Part shown: piece after piece, positions 36,801-47,400 of the stretch
Layout of the letters: each line of letters begins with the position of its first letter
How positions within the stretch are numbered: the stretch's first letter is position 1
DNA from: Zygaena filipendulae
Taxonomy: Eukaryota > Arthropoda > Insecta > Lepidoptera > Zygaenidae
Reading direction: 5' to 3'
Length of the DNA stretch: 64,000 nt
Assembly (NCBI GenBank): GCA_907165275.2
Contig: OU015652.1
Coordinates: 6,835,001 to 6,899,000, forward strand
Translations under genes and position numbers: made by a program
Notes under the pieces: model-generated
Database searches by the model: none
Told to the model about the DNA's origin: nothing
Seen by the model: the letters and a program-made list of their open reading frames with translations, nothing else

Positions 36801-39800
36801 TACTTTTATCCCGGAATCCCCTCGGGAACTCAGGAGTTTGTGAGATTGTAGTGGGTAATCTCTGGATCTACTGAACCGATTTTAAAAATTCTTTCACTTA
36901 TAAGAAGTTACAGTGATTTTGAGTGACATAGAGTGCTTTTTATCCCGGAATAGGGTACTTGCATGAAATTTATAACAAGAAATTGTGTCAATATTTCAAA
37001 ATTAGAGCCTTAAAAAAGCGTTATCGTTTCCAAAATATTCAACTTTTAATTTTGTGAAACGGAACGTTGCAACGAAACACCAATCACAGCCAAGCTTGAC
37101 ACATGACGTCACTTTAATTTTTTTAGGAACCATTTACCTCTTTCAGAGACGGCAAAAGATACTAAGTGCATACAGTCAAGGCATATTTTCCATTTTCTGA
37201 ATTTTTTTTCTTTAAAATGCATCGGTAAGATGCATTTCGATTTTTTACTGGAACTTTTGGAAGTAAATCGACACAGTTCAACCTTAATTTCGCTTTTGGA
37301 TATTGGAGTTATCTGTCTGTCGGTGTCACATGACCCTGTCAATACGACAGTGAGATTTCTATCACAGATTAATGAGGCGTAATTTTGAACTAGTGACGTC
37401 ATTCCGCGTTTCGGCGGTAAGGTCTAAAGTAGGACCTTTGAAACGCTCTATTTAATTAATTTATGCATATATTTTTTTTCTTTTTCTTGCTTTGTTTAAG
37501 TAGACCATATATCTTTAAAATAGACTGAAAAAAAAACTCATGCAAGTACCCTATTCCCCGGGAACTCCGGAGTTTGTGAGGTTATAGTCTCTGGAACCAC
37601 TGAACCGATATAGGGTACTTTTTATCCCGTAATTCCCGCGAGTACTCCGAAATTACCGAGGGTGAAACCGCGAGGGTCAGCTAGTTTTTAATAAAGCAAT
37701 TTTGGCATGCATGATTATTATTGAATTTTAATGTTGCTCTGACAAAAAAAGTTAATTATCTTTTATATAGTGCCCCGGCCCCGCCGAGATGCGCCAAGCG
37801 AAGCGCAAGGGCACTACCTAGGTACCTTTTCTCGAAGCGCTTCGTAGTTTTTTTTTGAACCCTCATAACCTGGGTTTGGATTATACCGTATTATCTCGTC
37901 AATAGCGGATTTATTAAACATATAAACTTTTAATTGCATAGCTCTTACAGGTATACTTTAGATTTTATTGATATCTAAAAAACCCTTCAGACAGTCAGAG
38001 TCATTCTTTTTTAGGTCAGTACTCACCTGCTAAGATCTAGTATAACTTTATCTAATTTTTGTATCTTCTCCTTACTGGCTAATTCAATTTGATCACATTT
38101 TAATCTTAAAGTTATATATTCTTTTTCCTTTATTTCCAGTACACTCAATGTTTTACCACCTTCATGCACACTTTCGTCTTCAGTGAAACAAAGTTCTAAA
38201 CATGATGTGCTACCGTCAATACTGCCTGCCACCTCGTCACTATCACTCTCAGATATTTTCATATTTCTTACACTCAGGCTGTTAGCATCGTCTTTGGCAA
38301 TACTGTTGGTGTTTATACTATTGGAAGATGAAAATATCTCTTTGGCACATTCAGAGAGTTTAGATAGAATCTGTGATGGGCTGTCTATTCCTTTTACACT
38401 ATCAGGAAAAAAATGTCTAATGCTGTTTTTGTATTCTGAACTTGTGGTTGGTTCACTGCTTGACACCGTATGTGGGACTTTTGGATCTGGGGAATTGAGA
38501 CAAGTTGCTGGGGCACTGCTCCATGAAGAATCATTTGCCACCTCTACAGACTGTATGGATTTTCTTTTCTCTGTTATATTTTTTTCTTCCCTTTTATCAA
38601 AAGATATAACTTGGCGTAACGGTTTCTTTTTTATATTTCCAGATGATTTGATGGGTGTCGGTAATGGAATTAAAAGTTCTGGTTTATTATATTGGTTTAC
38701 TTGCTGTGATTCATTCAATTCACATCTGTCAATTGACAGTGCAAACAGGATTGATGATAAGCCTGCAATTGTGTGAGTGAAAACTAAATCAATACCACCA
38801 AATGATAAAAATATCAAGCATCTGTAAATACACATTTTCAGGAATACAAAAGGACATAGGGTACTTTTAATCTTAGAATTCTCGAGAACTTTAAAATTGA
38901 CGCGAGTTAATCACTTGAAACTAGTCTTTAGTAGAGATTCTGAGCTCTAATTGGTTCTAATCACTTGAAACTAGTCTTGAGTAGAGATTTTGAACTCTGG
39001 TTGGTTGAGTGGTTTTGACATGACAGACGTAAACAAAGATCAAATCTTTGCTTGAGTATGGATTAGTACTCAAGCGTCGTTCTAGAATAAGGAAATAACT
39101 CCGCTAATGGTTGATTGATAAATCTCGTTTCAAGTAAGGTTCTAAAATTAAAGCTTTACTTAAAATTAGTTTTAAAACTAGATTCATGACTTGAGTAACC
39201 TTCTGGAATACGGACCTTAGTCTTGGGTGAACTTAAATCCCTCGCTACACTCAGGACTCGTCTTTAATTTCTCGCTTCGCTTGTGATTTAAGTTTTTAAC
39301 ACGCTCGCTACGCTCGGGAGTAAACCTCGAGTCCTTCGTTACACTCGCGATTTAAATCGTTACCCGCGACAGAAGACACTGCTTTATCCCCTTGGTTAAT
39401 AATCTACTATTACAGATATCGCAATGCGATCAGTGTTGAATAAATTTATCCAGTATTTTTATTGGTCTTATATGACGAGACGATAAAATAAATAAATTCC
39501 AACATGGGATTTATTTTTTAGTTTTTTGTTGATGAGTGCTGATTATAACATAGTAGTCAGTAGGTACCTGAAGCCATATTAGGAAGCAGATTTGAGGCTT
39601 CTGCATCTCTAACCAGAGCACTTTCATCATAATACTCCATTTGAAGACCATGATTGATCCAACTTTGAAGATACCTTTATATGTGAAATAAAAGTTTTAT
39701 ATCATAACTTTCAGAGTTAAAAAGTTCACAGTTAATAAATCAACAAATATACCTTTCCAGAGATCTCTCATTTAAAGATGCTCTAAGGAATGCTCTAAAA

Positions 39801-39999
39801 TATCCAAGTGGTGTGTTTATATTTGAAAGAATCATAAATCTTTCCTTTTCATGTTTAGTAAGATGCAGGCATGTGTAGCTCCATAAAGAATTTCCTGGAT
39901 GAAAAGTAAACATCAAATAGAATAAAAATTTTATACACATGGTATATACTTCTAAGTACACACACACACACACACACACACACCCAACACACACACAAA

Positions 40000-40086
<87 letters not shown>

Positions 40087-41731
40087 TAGCAACCTCACCC
40101 TACCACAACCAACCAAAATATTGTGCCATAATGCAATGAAAATTAAACTGCTATCATTAACCCTTTCACTGCTATGTTTTGGTAGCCTTAAATTACCTCC
40201 AGCGCAGCGCCACATGTTTTAGGCATGATTTCTCCTAGTTTTGAGAATGCCGAAAAACCAACATTAAATTTAATAAATATAAAATTACAAGGAGTGTGTA
40301 TGTACTAAAAGTACACGTAATCTGAGTTGTGTACTTTAATAAATAAAAGTGCAGTAGTTTGTTAATAATGGAATATCCTTGTGACTGGACCCAGGAACAC
40401 CTTTTTTGAAGATCATGATATTACAGGGAGGCAGTGAAAGGATTAACATAGAAGAATAATAATTTGCCATTTGCCAAGAACTCTGCAGGTTTATTATGTA
40501 TTATACTTATAGCAAAGTAAGTAGCTACTTACCAACATTTGTGATATTGAAAGTAAAATTTAGGCCAGCTGTTACTAAGCTTTGTAGGGCAGAGCTTGAT
40601 AAATTTGTTCTAATACCATGACTTAATGCTTGCTCCCATTTTTTACACAAGTTTATTATTCTGAAAAATGTTTCATTATGTCTTAGGTGTCAGATATGCC
40701 TATAATTGGGTATTCTCCAAGGTATGAATATCAAAATTCTAATTAGTCCGTCAGTTAGAAAATAAAAAAATAATAGACACGTATTTTTTGCTTTTTCAAT
40801 TTAATGAAAATGAACATAGATAAAGCGCATTAAAGTTTAGGGTGGGGGACTCGTGACGTCAATATTCATTATAAGCGCCATACAAACCGCACCGAATTGT
40901 GACGTCACGCGAAATTTCAACTCAATGTATCTGTTATTTTTTGAGTACGTAAAAAAAGAAAAAATACTTGTCCAATATTTTTTACTAATCTACATGACGG
41001 ACTAAAAAAAATTTTTTTGTCAAGTAGCCAATTGTATACAGGATGAATTTACAAGTGGGTGTGAATGGTCAAATCTGACACTGGGGATCATCCTTAAAGT
41101 ACATCACAGTTAAGGGAGGGAGGAGGTCAACAAGTGTGACATTGTGTGACAAGGGGTAGGTGGGGTCCTAAGTTTTGTGGCTTTAAATTATGAAATCTTA
41201 TAACTGTAAGTGTTAAAAGAACTATAAACGAAAAACTTAAGAGTACAGACACACATAAGGTTCAAATTGTTTTGTTGGAAAACTATGGTTGTTTTGGTTG
41301 TTTTTTGAATGCAGGATGAAATTTTTATGCAATATTTCAAGTTTTTATAGAGTGCATTGATAATTCTATTCAAATTTTTTTTAAACAGTATGCCTAGATG
41401 TTGATTGCATGGTTAAATTGCAAAAGGAGCGATCGGAATGCCTACACCTCATTTAAGTGGGTCAACATGTCACAGAACATGTCGAAAGTAGGTACATACC
41501 TAATTGCCACTGCCATAAATAGTTAGTAGCGCTATGCTTTAGATATTTACAACTATTTCTTTACCTAATATCATCCTCTGTGGCTAGTTCTGCTTTTCCT
41601 CCAAATCTATCCTGGCAATTTTGAACACATTTAATGAGCTCTTGCAGTAATTGTTTTCCATTTTCTGTACGTTTCTTCAACTCTTCCTTTGTATCTATAG
41701 CATTAGCTAATGTGTTCAGAAGTCTGCTATT
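33878..41731 (-). CDS. Snx29: sorting nexin 29 (RUN and PX domains), start exon not found
   Basis: SNX29 proteins are RUN-PX sorting nexins thought to act on endosomal membranes through phosphoinositide binding. I read nine exons on the minus strand: 41731-41565, 40660-40533, 39894-39753, 39674-39568, 38762-38027, 36447-36324, 36005-35829, 34261-34121 and 34024-33878 (stop TAG); phases agree throughout (about 622 aa). The RUN part shows CQDRFGGKAEL, LRASLNERSLERYLQSW and GLSSILFALSID, each close to human SNX29. A Ser/acidic linker and a coiled coil (ENDRLKEQLRLY) follow. The PX domain spans the last three exons: VAEMHAELMEF, then VFIPSAFLIGKKTHSYHAYQ, WNVFHRYAEFYELH, FPPKKTLGKK and DFVERRRVALQSYLR, ending RAQLIMLLPFF. 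No in-frame ATG precedes the first exon listed; it begins in phase 0. Confidence 0.88.
34435..35162 (-). mobile_element. tRNA-derived SINE split by two Helitron-like copies
   Basis: The 3' part (34435-34558) and the head (35013-35162; B box GGTTCGATTCC read on minus) together match the SINE at 29505-29768. Between them sit 34570-35012. It lies in the SNX29 intron between exons 35829 and 34261. Confidence 0.75.
34570..35012 (+). mobile_element. head-to-tail pair of Helitron-like elements
   Basis: Copy 1 (34570-34825) and copy 2 (34826-35012) both run from TCTTAATATAT...AAATCACGTG to GGGGGACAGCTAG. Copy 2 starts at the very next base after the CTAG of copy 1. Both contain GTTTGTCCGCGATGGACTCC. 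Copy 1 carries an extra 70-base block with a second 3'-type hairpin. No Rep/helicase ORF, so non-autonomous. Confidence 0.75.
36530..37684 (+). mobile_element. Helitron-like element with internal repeats and a nested MITE
   Basis: It starts TCTATACTAATATTATAAAA and ends GGGTCAGCTAG. Inside, a block of about 140 bases (CTACT(C/G)AACCGATTT...TTCTTTCACTTATA...) recurs three times. The TAGGGTACTTGCATGAA element 36951-37553 interrupts it in the middle of a CCCGGAATTCCC word. SNX29 intron between 38027 and 36447. Confidence 0.7.
36951..37553 (-). mobile_element. TAGGGTACTTGCATGAA-family DNA element, copy 3 (nested)
   Basis: About 603 bases with inverted TAGGGTACTTGCATGA ends, an ORF at 37109-37402 (minus) matching those of copies 1 and 2, and two near-TGACGTCA sites. 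The flanks join to GGAA|TTCC, which equals the uninterrupted Helitron-like consensus, so no target duplication outside the TA ends is visible. Confidence 0.75.
38848..38912 (+). repeat. Helitron-like element fragment
   Basis: A short, worn block with AAAAGGACATAGGGTACTTT and a mutated hairpin. It lies just upstream of SNX29 exon 38762-38027, with respect to transcription. Confidence 0.4.
39215..39420. repeat. CTCGCTACGCTCGGG-type repeat
   Basis: Recurring CTCGCTACGCTCGGG/CTCGCTTCGCTTG words and an end reading GACAGAAGACACTGCTTTATCC resemble 28730-29310. SNX29 intron. Confidence 0.4.
39957..40085 (+). repeat. (CA)n microsatellite
   Basis: About 129 bases of near-perfect CA dinucleotides with a few interruptions (CCAACA, CAAACA, CATACA). 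SNX29 intron, about 60 bases upstream of exon 39894-39753 in transcript terms. Confidence 0.95.
40705..41035 (-). mobile_element. MITE of the AGTCCGTC family, copy E
   Basis: It runs from AATTGGGTATTCTCCAAGG to TTGTCAAGTAGCCAATT and is very close to copy A in reverse orientation. Both TGACGTCA sites are intact. SNX29 intron between the first two listed exons. Confidence 0.75.
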
Positions 41732-42468
41732 CTAAAAAAAAATATTAGGTAGCTTTTAGGAAGTATCAGATAGCTAATGGATTAAATGCACAAAACTAGG
41801 TAATAGTGCGTAGTTAGTGCTCGTAGATGAGTTGAAGATATTAGGGCTGACTGTAATTAAAATTATTTTAAATAGCATTATCTGGTTGACACAGTGCTAG
41901 TCAAAGCGTCTTGGAAGTTTGAGGACAAAATGAAAAATAGACGAAACGGGTCGTCTGCAAACAGTTATTGCTAGGGAAATAAATAATTCCTATTAAAATT
42001 TCACTGCTTGCTTACCATTCTTTAAGACGAGTGTTTTATAATTTTATTGTCTTAAAATTACATTTAGATTTGTAAAATAAAGAAAACATTGAAAACAAAA
42101 TATGTATAGGTTTATGCACTGAGCAAATAATCACTATGTTTTAAGAGACGGGACTTCCTTACTTGGTTTTGGAATCCATTTAGCAGACCCAGCAATACCA
42201 ACACAGCGAAAATTTAATTGTCAAAATACTTCATAACTCATGGGTACCAACATTAACGAGAACAATAGGGATGACCACATGTAGTTCCTGATTAAATCGA
42301 TATCGATAAATTATCATTAGAGCATCGTGGGCTTCATACCAGGTAAATTAAATCTACAACGGGGGAAAACATTTGTCGTAAAATTGAAACAATAAATTAT
42401 TATTTTTATTTATTTATTATTATTCCAATATTTTAGTTTGTCATGATGATGATGTTATTAGATAGATA

Positions 42469-42474
42469 TTTATT
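42469..42474 (-). terminator. candidate poly(A) signal for the THAP-like gene
   Basis: AATAAA on the minus strand about 70 bases after the stop at 42542. Further AATAAA copies occur around 42395-42415. Confidence 0.4.
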
Positions 42475-42541
42475 TTCTCTTTAAAAATTACATTTACATT
42501 TTATGTGAAAATTAAATAACCTATTTGGGAAAGTAAATGAT

Positions 42542-43150
42542 TTACTTCGCAGTGCCTCCTTGTTGAGCCTTGTTTAAATCATCGGTAGAAATATCCTCCG
42601 AAAGCGAAAAACTTTCGTTTATCTTCCGACATTCGTTCCTTACATCTCCACAGACATATTTTATATCGTGAAGTTTTTCGATTGGAATGTAAGCTAAGTC
42701 ATAATTTCCAATATTTTTAACCCATTGTCGACATCTGAAATTAAAATATCTATCAATTATGCAAGTACACTTAGAAACAAGATAGAGTATAATATAGTTC
42801 TTTATACAGAAGACGAGGTTCACTTTATTACAATACGATCATAATACTTAATGAAAACTGCAGTAAGTAATGAAAAAAGTATACGCAGCAGCAGCTATAC
42901 AAAAATATTCCAAAATATTCACTATAACAGCATCATTCATTAAAGTTTATCGACTCACTTTATCGATAGTGAAGATTTACATCACTATGGTTTACAAACA
43001 TGCAAATATTTTTTCTCATTTCAAAAAGATAGTGAATTATTTTAGTCTTGCTGATAGCTGAAGAGAACAAAATACTTTATTACTTTACTCAAGCTGTACT
43101 TACCGGTCTTCATCTATAGGAAATTTCGTGATAAATTTCCTTTTATTTAA
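42542..43150 (-). CDS. THAP-type zinc-finger protein, partial
   Basis: THAP domains are C2CH zinc fingers that bind DNA. Two exons are visible: one ending at 43104 (…KRKFITKFPIDEDR) and 42734-42542 (CRQWVKNIGNYDLAYIPIEKLHDIKYVCGD, then to a stop). Spacing and words such as FP-x-D-x-x-R-C-x-x-W-V fit an insect THAP domain. The N-terminal C-x2-C and start codon are not in view; an in-frame TAG lies a little upstream near 43160, so a further 5' exon is needed. After VCGD a THAP domain should read HF; here the frame continues VRNECRKINESF to a TAA at 42542. GAT|GTAAGG at 42644/42643 is a good splice donor. Phase 0 there matches the acceptor of the first SNX29 exon. Confidence 0.55.
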
Positions 43151-44402
43151 ATTTTGTTGACTCTATCTTTTTCTACAAATTACATACGTACTAAACCGTC
43201 TAATCGGTGCTATTTCACTACCCAATCACAAGAAAATAGTTTTTAATAGTCACACTGCACTTTTCAAAGCGTAAATCACACAAATTTTTTAAAAATCACA
43301 CAATTATTTTCCCAAATAACAACATGCGTCGCCATGACAAACAGATGACAGATTGTAAGAAAGATTCAGAGACAAAAGACTGAAATAACATGTGAGGCCA
43401 TCTTTGATGCCATGGAAAAAAAAATTAAAAAAAAAATGAGTGCTAAACACGAACAAAATTTAATTTGTTCCTAGTTGCGTTAGACTGGGTTTATGTACTA
43501 TTTTTTAAAATTTTTTTTTTTTATTTACCCCAACGGGGAAGGCAAAGGAATCTAAGTTATTATTTTTAAAGCAGTGTTACCAAATCTCGAAAATATTATT
43601 TACCCCTAAAGGGTATATCAAAAACCTCTGCCCAAGCCCACTAAATAAAAATACGTCCTATTACAATTCATTTTTTGTAATTAAAAGTTTATAAATAAAA
43701 TAAATGGCGCCAAGATTTTTGCTTTAGTTTCGAAATTATTAGGGTGAAAATATTGGTCTTTTAAAAAAAAATAATCAAAAGCAAAAATGTCTCTTGATTT
43801 TTTTTAGATGCGACCATTGATATACGACTAACATTTTTGAAGATTCATAATACTTAATGGTCAAAGTTTTTGCTAATTATGAAAAACATAATTTTAAAAT
43901 TACGGCACTATCATTGATCCTAGCAAAAAATTGTAAAAGACTTTTTTTTTTATTAAACTTTGAACAACTTTTATTTTAAATTTTTTTATACCACTAATAT
44001 TTTCGCCAGTCTATAAAATATTTTACTTAATTGTTATTTTGAATGGCAGCAAAAATCCTGACCCTAATAATAAATTAATCATATTTAGGAACAAAAAAAA
44101 TAAGATTAAAAAAAAAAAAAAAATTATCCGATTATTTAAAAAAATATCGATGAATATAACATCGATTATCTATTCACATCCCTATGCTTGGTGTAGAAAA
44201 TCAAAATTCAAAATCAAGATGGCTTCTTTGTCTTTCGTCATTTTATGAGCGTCTCTCACATTTTTGTTCGAAAGTTGACTATCAATCGTGTAATAAAGTA
44301 GTGAAACACATAGTATTAGTATTTAAAATAAAAACGTGAACTTAGTGCTTTACAAAACTTCTAGTGTGTGATATTGAGTAACGTTTACTAAAGACACATT
44401 CC
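43151..44402. promoter_or_regulatory. divergent promoter region between THAP/SNX29 and CDK11
   Basis: Minus-strand transcription to the left and CDK11 to the right must both start near here. It includes a low-complexity AT-rich stretch and two related blocks (TTTACCCCAACGGGGAAGGC and TTTACCCCTAAAGGGTATATC) that look like a small repeat. A minus-strand ATG at 43335 (MATHVVIWEN) opens only 19 codons. Confidence 0.35.
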
Positions 44403-47400
44403 ATGATGAGTAATTACGATGACGAGCAAAGTGAAGATGGAGAGTTAGCACGAAGTCCTGTTCAAGATGAAATGGATTTCAGGTATGTCAATGCAATATA
44501 AAAATAGTTTTAGCAGTGTAAATCGCCCAAGGACTCATGTGCGACTTAGTCGTACCAAGTAACTTGTACAGTGTAATGAAATTTCAGAACGTGATATTTA
44601 CTGATTCCTATTCTTCTTGTTATTTCAATATATTCTGCTACATAGTATTATTGATTTTTAATGTAAATCCTGCTGATTGTATGGCAAAACTTGAATTTGA
44701 TAACAACCTTGGCACATACTACTTTTTGTATCCTGTAGGTTTCTCTCGGTTTTGGACGTAAGGATGTGTTTTTTTACAGTTTGTCTGATGAAGAACGTGA
44801 TAATGCTGATTCTTTAGTGATTAAACCACCACAGGCAATTATTCGCCCTTCACATAGAGACAGGAGAGGGCATAAACAGTCTATCAAAGAGCGTTACAAG
44901 GAAACCTCAAGAAAAGAAAAAAAACATATTTACAGGTAAGGTATTAAGTAGCTATAGTTGACAACAATTTCCCAATTTAGTAAATAATACACATATTATA
45001 TTTGATTTGTAATATTTTAACAGAGAACGAGAAAAGGCAGAGAAAGTTAAGATAGTGAAAAACACTGAACAGCGGGAAGACATGTCAAAAGATTATTATA
45101 GAGAAAAACAATACTACAGGGAAAAGGAGATGTACAAAGAGAAAGAAGCTAGAGAAAAGGAGGCTTACAGGGAAATGAAAGATAAGGAGCTGTATAGAGA
45201 AAAAGATGTGTATAGAGAGAAGGATACTTACAGGGAGAGAGAATATTATAGAGAAAGAGAAATGTATAGAGATAGTAATTATAGAGAGATGCCCCGAGTA
45301 AAAGAAGCTTACAGGGACAAAGAGATGTACAAAGAAAAAGACAGAGAGCGTGATGCACACAATGTCAACCGTGACCGTCAATATAAATATGCAGAATCTG
45401 AAAGAAGACGTCAAGATCCTGAAAGAATAGAATCCAGATTGAGGTCATTAGCTGAAGAAAGTCATTCTAATCACAACAATGAAAAAGAGAACAGGGACAG
45501 GACATCAGGAGATAAAGAGTTAGAAGATTTAAGAACAAGATTGTTAAGTAAAAGAATATCAAAAGGTTTGCAGAATCAGGAAACTAGAAGAGATACTGAA
45601 TCTTCTGATAAGGAATTGAAATCTGAGCATCATAATATGTCTCTTGATAAACATCAACAGGAAAGAAGAAAGAGATTAATTGAAGCTGGTAAGATCGTTT
45701 TATCTGTAATTGCTTAAAAATTACTGGTAATTTTTTTTTTTATTGAAACCTGCAGAAACGTATAGTGAATGTCATAGTTTTTATCTCTGCAGTATCATAA
45801 CTTTTTGGAAAATTTCATATTGGAAATATAGCCATAAAAAAAGCTATTTGGTTTCCATAAAGCTTTGAAAGGACTTAAAATAATATGTAAAGCGAACGGA
45901 AACAATGTTGCATGTTGTTCGATGAATGATATTTAAAGGGTGAATCATGTTGATTAACATCAAAAGAACAATTTGTTCCACAGTCAGTCATCTTAGGTTT
46001 TAAATATGAAACCAACTAAACATAGAAAAGCATAAGAACAAGTAACACGATGCGAAGTAAAGTTTTCCTCTCATTCTTTTCTCAACTTTGAACTAAAAAA
46101 GTGTTTATAAGTCATTATTTATAGAATTACTTCTGAGAATATTTAGGGTAGAAGTGTTTCCAAAGGCATTCCAAAACTAACGCGTGAGTAACTGTATGTA
46201 ACCGGGGAACAGCTAGAAGAACATTAAGGTATACTACTCAATTATTTAATTAAAACCTGAACATCATCAACTCAAAGTCAACTTATGACTTTGGGTTTGG
46301 TATATGTATTGACACAATAATATGAATAATATGAATGGATACATGAATCTGAAACTGATCAATGGGGTCACTGCACTTTCAACTAAGCTAGTATCAATTA
46401 TGGCTATTAATTCTCACTAAGTATGTAGACCTTGTTTTTTTATAATATCTCTTTTAACTCTGTGGTTTCCTATAAATAATGGGTTACATTTTTCTCGTTA
46501 CATTAGTATCAACTTTAGTTCGTGATGTTTACTGTGATTGTATCACAGCAGTTCTCAATATTGGTTATAGAACGTGAAATGGCGAAACGGAAACATTTAT
46601 CAAGAAACGAGTTGGAGGCTCGGCGTGAGGAGCGTCGCCGGCGCGGCAAAAAACGCACAATGAGCCCTGATGATTCATCTAAAAAGAGAACCAAGTCTGA
46701 TCATTCGCCAAACTATGGTGATATCGTCACTGTGTCTGATCCAAGTGATGAGGAAACAAAAGATGATTTACAACAGTCTGAACATGAAGAAGGTAAGATA
46801 TTATTGATGAAAACATGGATTGAGGGAGAGGAAATATGTATTGTTTGTTTCATTAATTTATTGATTATTACAAACAAATAAATTTTACTGGCTTTTACCC
46901 TTTAATGTTATCTCAATATTACAAGCAGAGAATTAGATTTTATTAACTGTATAGATTAGACTTTATGGATAGTAATCAATTTAATGAATGAAGAATTTAG
47001 TTTATTGTGATGGCTTTTTTCATATATCATTATTTTATTTTAGGTGAACACTCCAACACTGAAACTGAGGAAAATAGTTCTAGTACTGAGTCATATTCAG
47101 AGTCAGAAAAATCCGGTGAGGAGCAAGATGAACTAGGAGAAAAGGAGGAAACTGACACCGAAGAGAAAATGGATGAGTCACATCAAGATTTTGAAAAAGA
47201 GAAATCAAAATCACCAAGCCCAAAATCCGATCATGAGTTATCATCAGACGACGAGTCCAGAAGGTGAGTTTTCCAATTGTGTATTTTTTATTTTATAAGT
47301 AGGTAATATGTAAAAATACCTTTTACAAGATCACTGGAAAATAGTTTCGTATTTTGTTTGGTTCCAATATAGGTACAGCGATGTGGCATTGATTTGACCC

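Noticed and set aside
38183..38776. 197-codon plus-strand frame
   Set aside because: It lies exactly opposite SNX29 exon 38762-38027, which has clean splice borders and a human counterpart.
39957..40085. CRISPR-like or phased repeat array
   Set aside because: A simple dinucleotide repeat without spacers; no CRISPR array exists in the window.
39939..40215. Cys/Val or His/Thr repeat frames
   Set aside because: Translations of the (CA)n microsatellite.
45085..45414. Long minus-strand frame opposite CDK11 exon 3
   Set aside because: Antisense of the YREK repeat; the hydrophobic translation is a by-product of the repeat.
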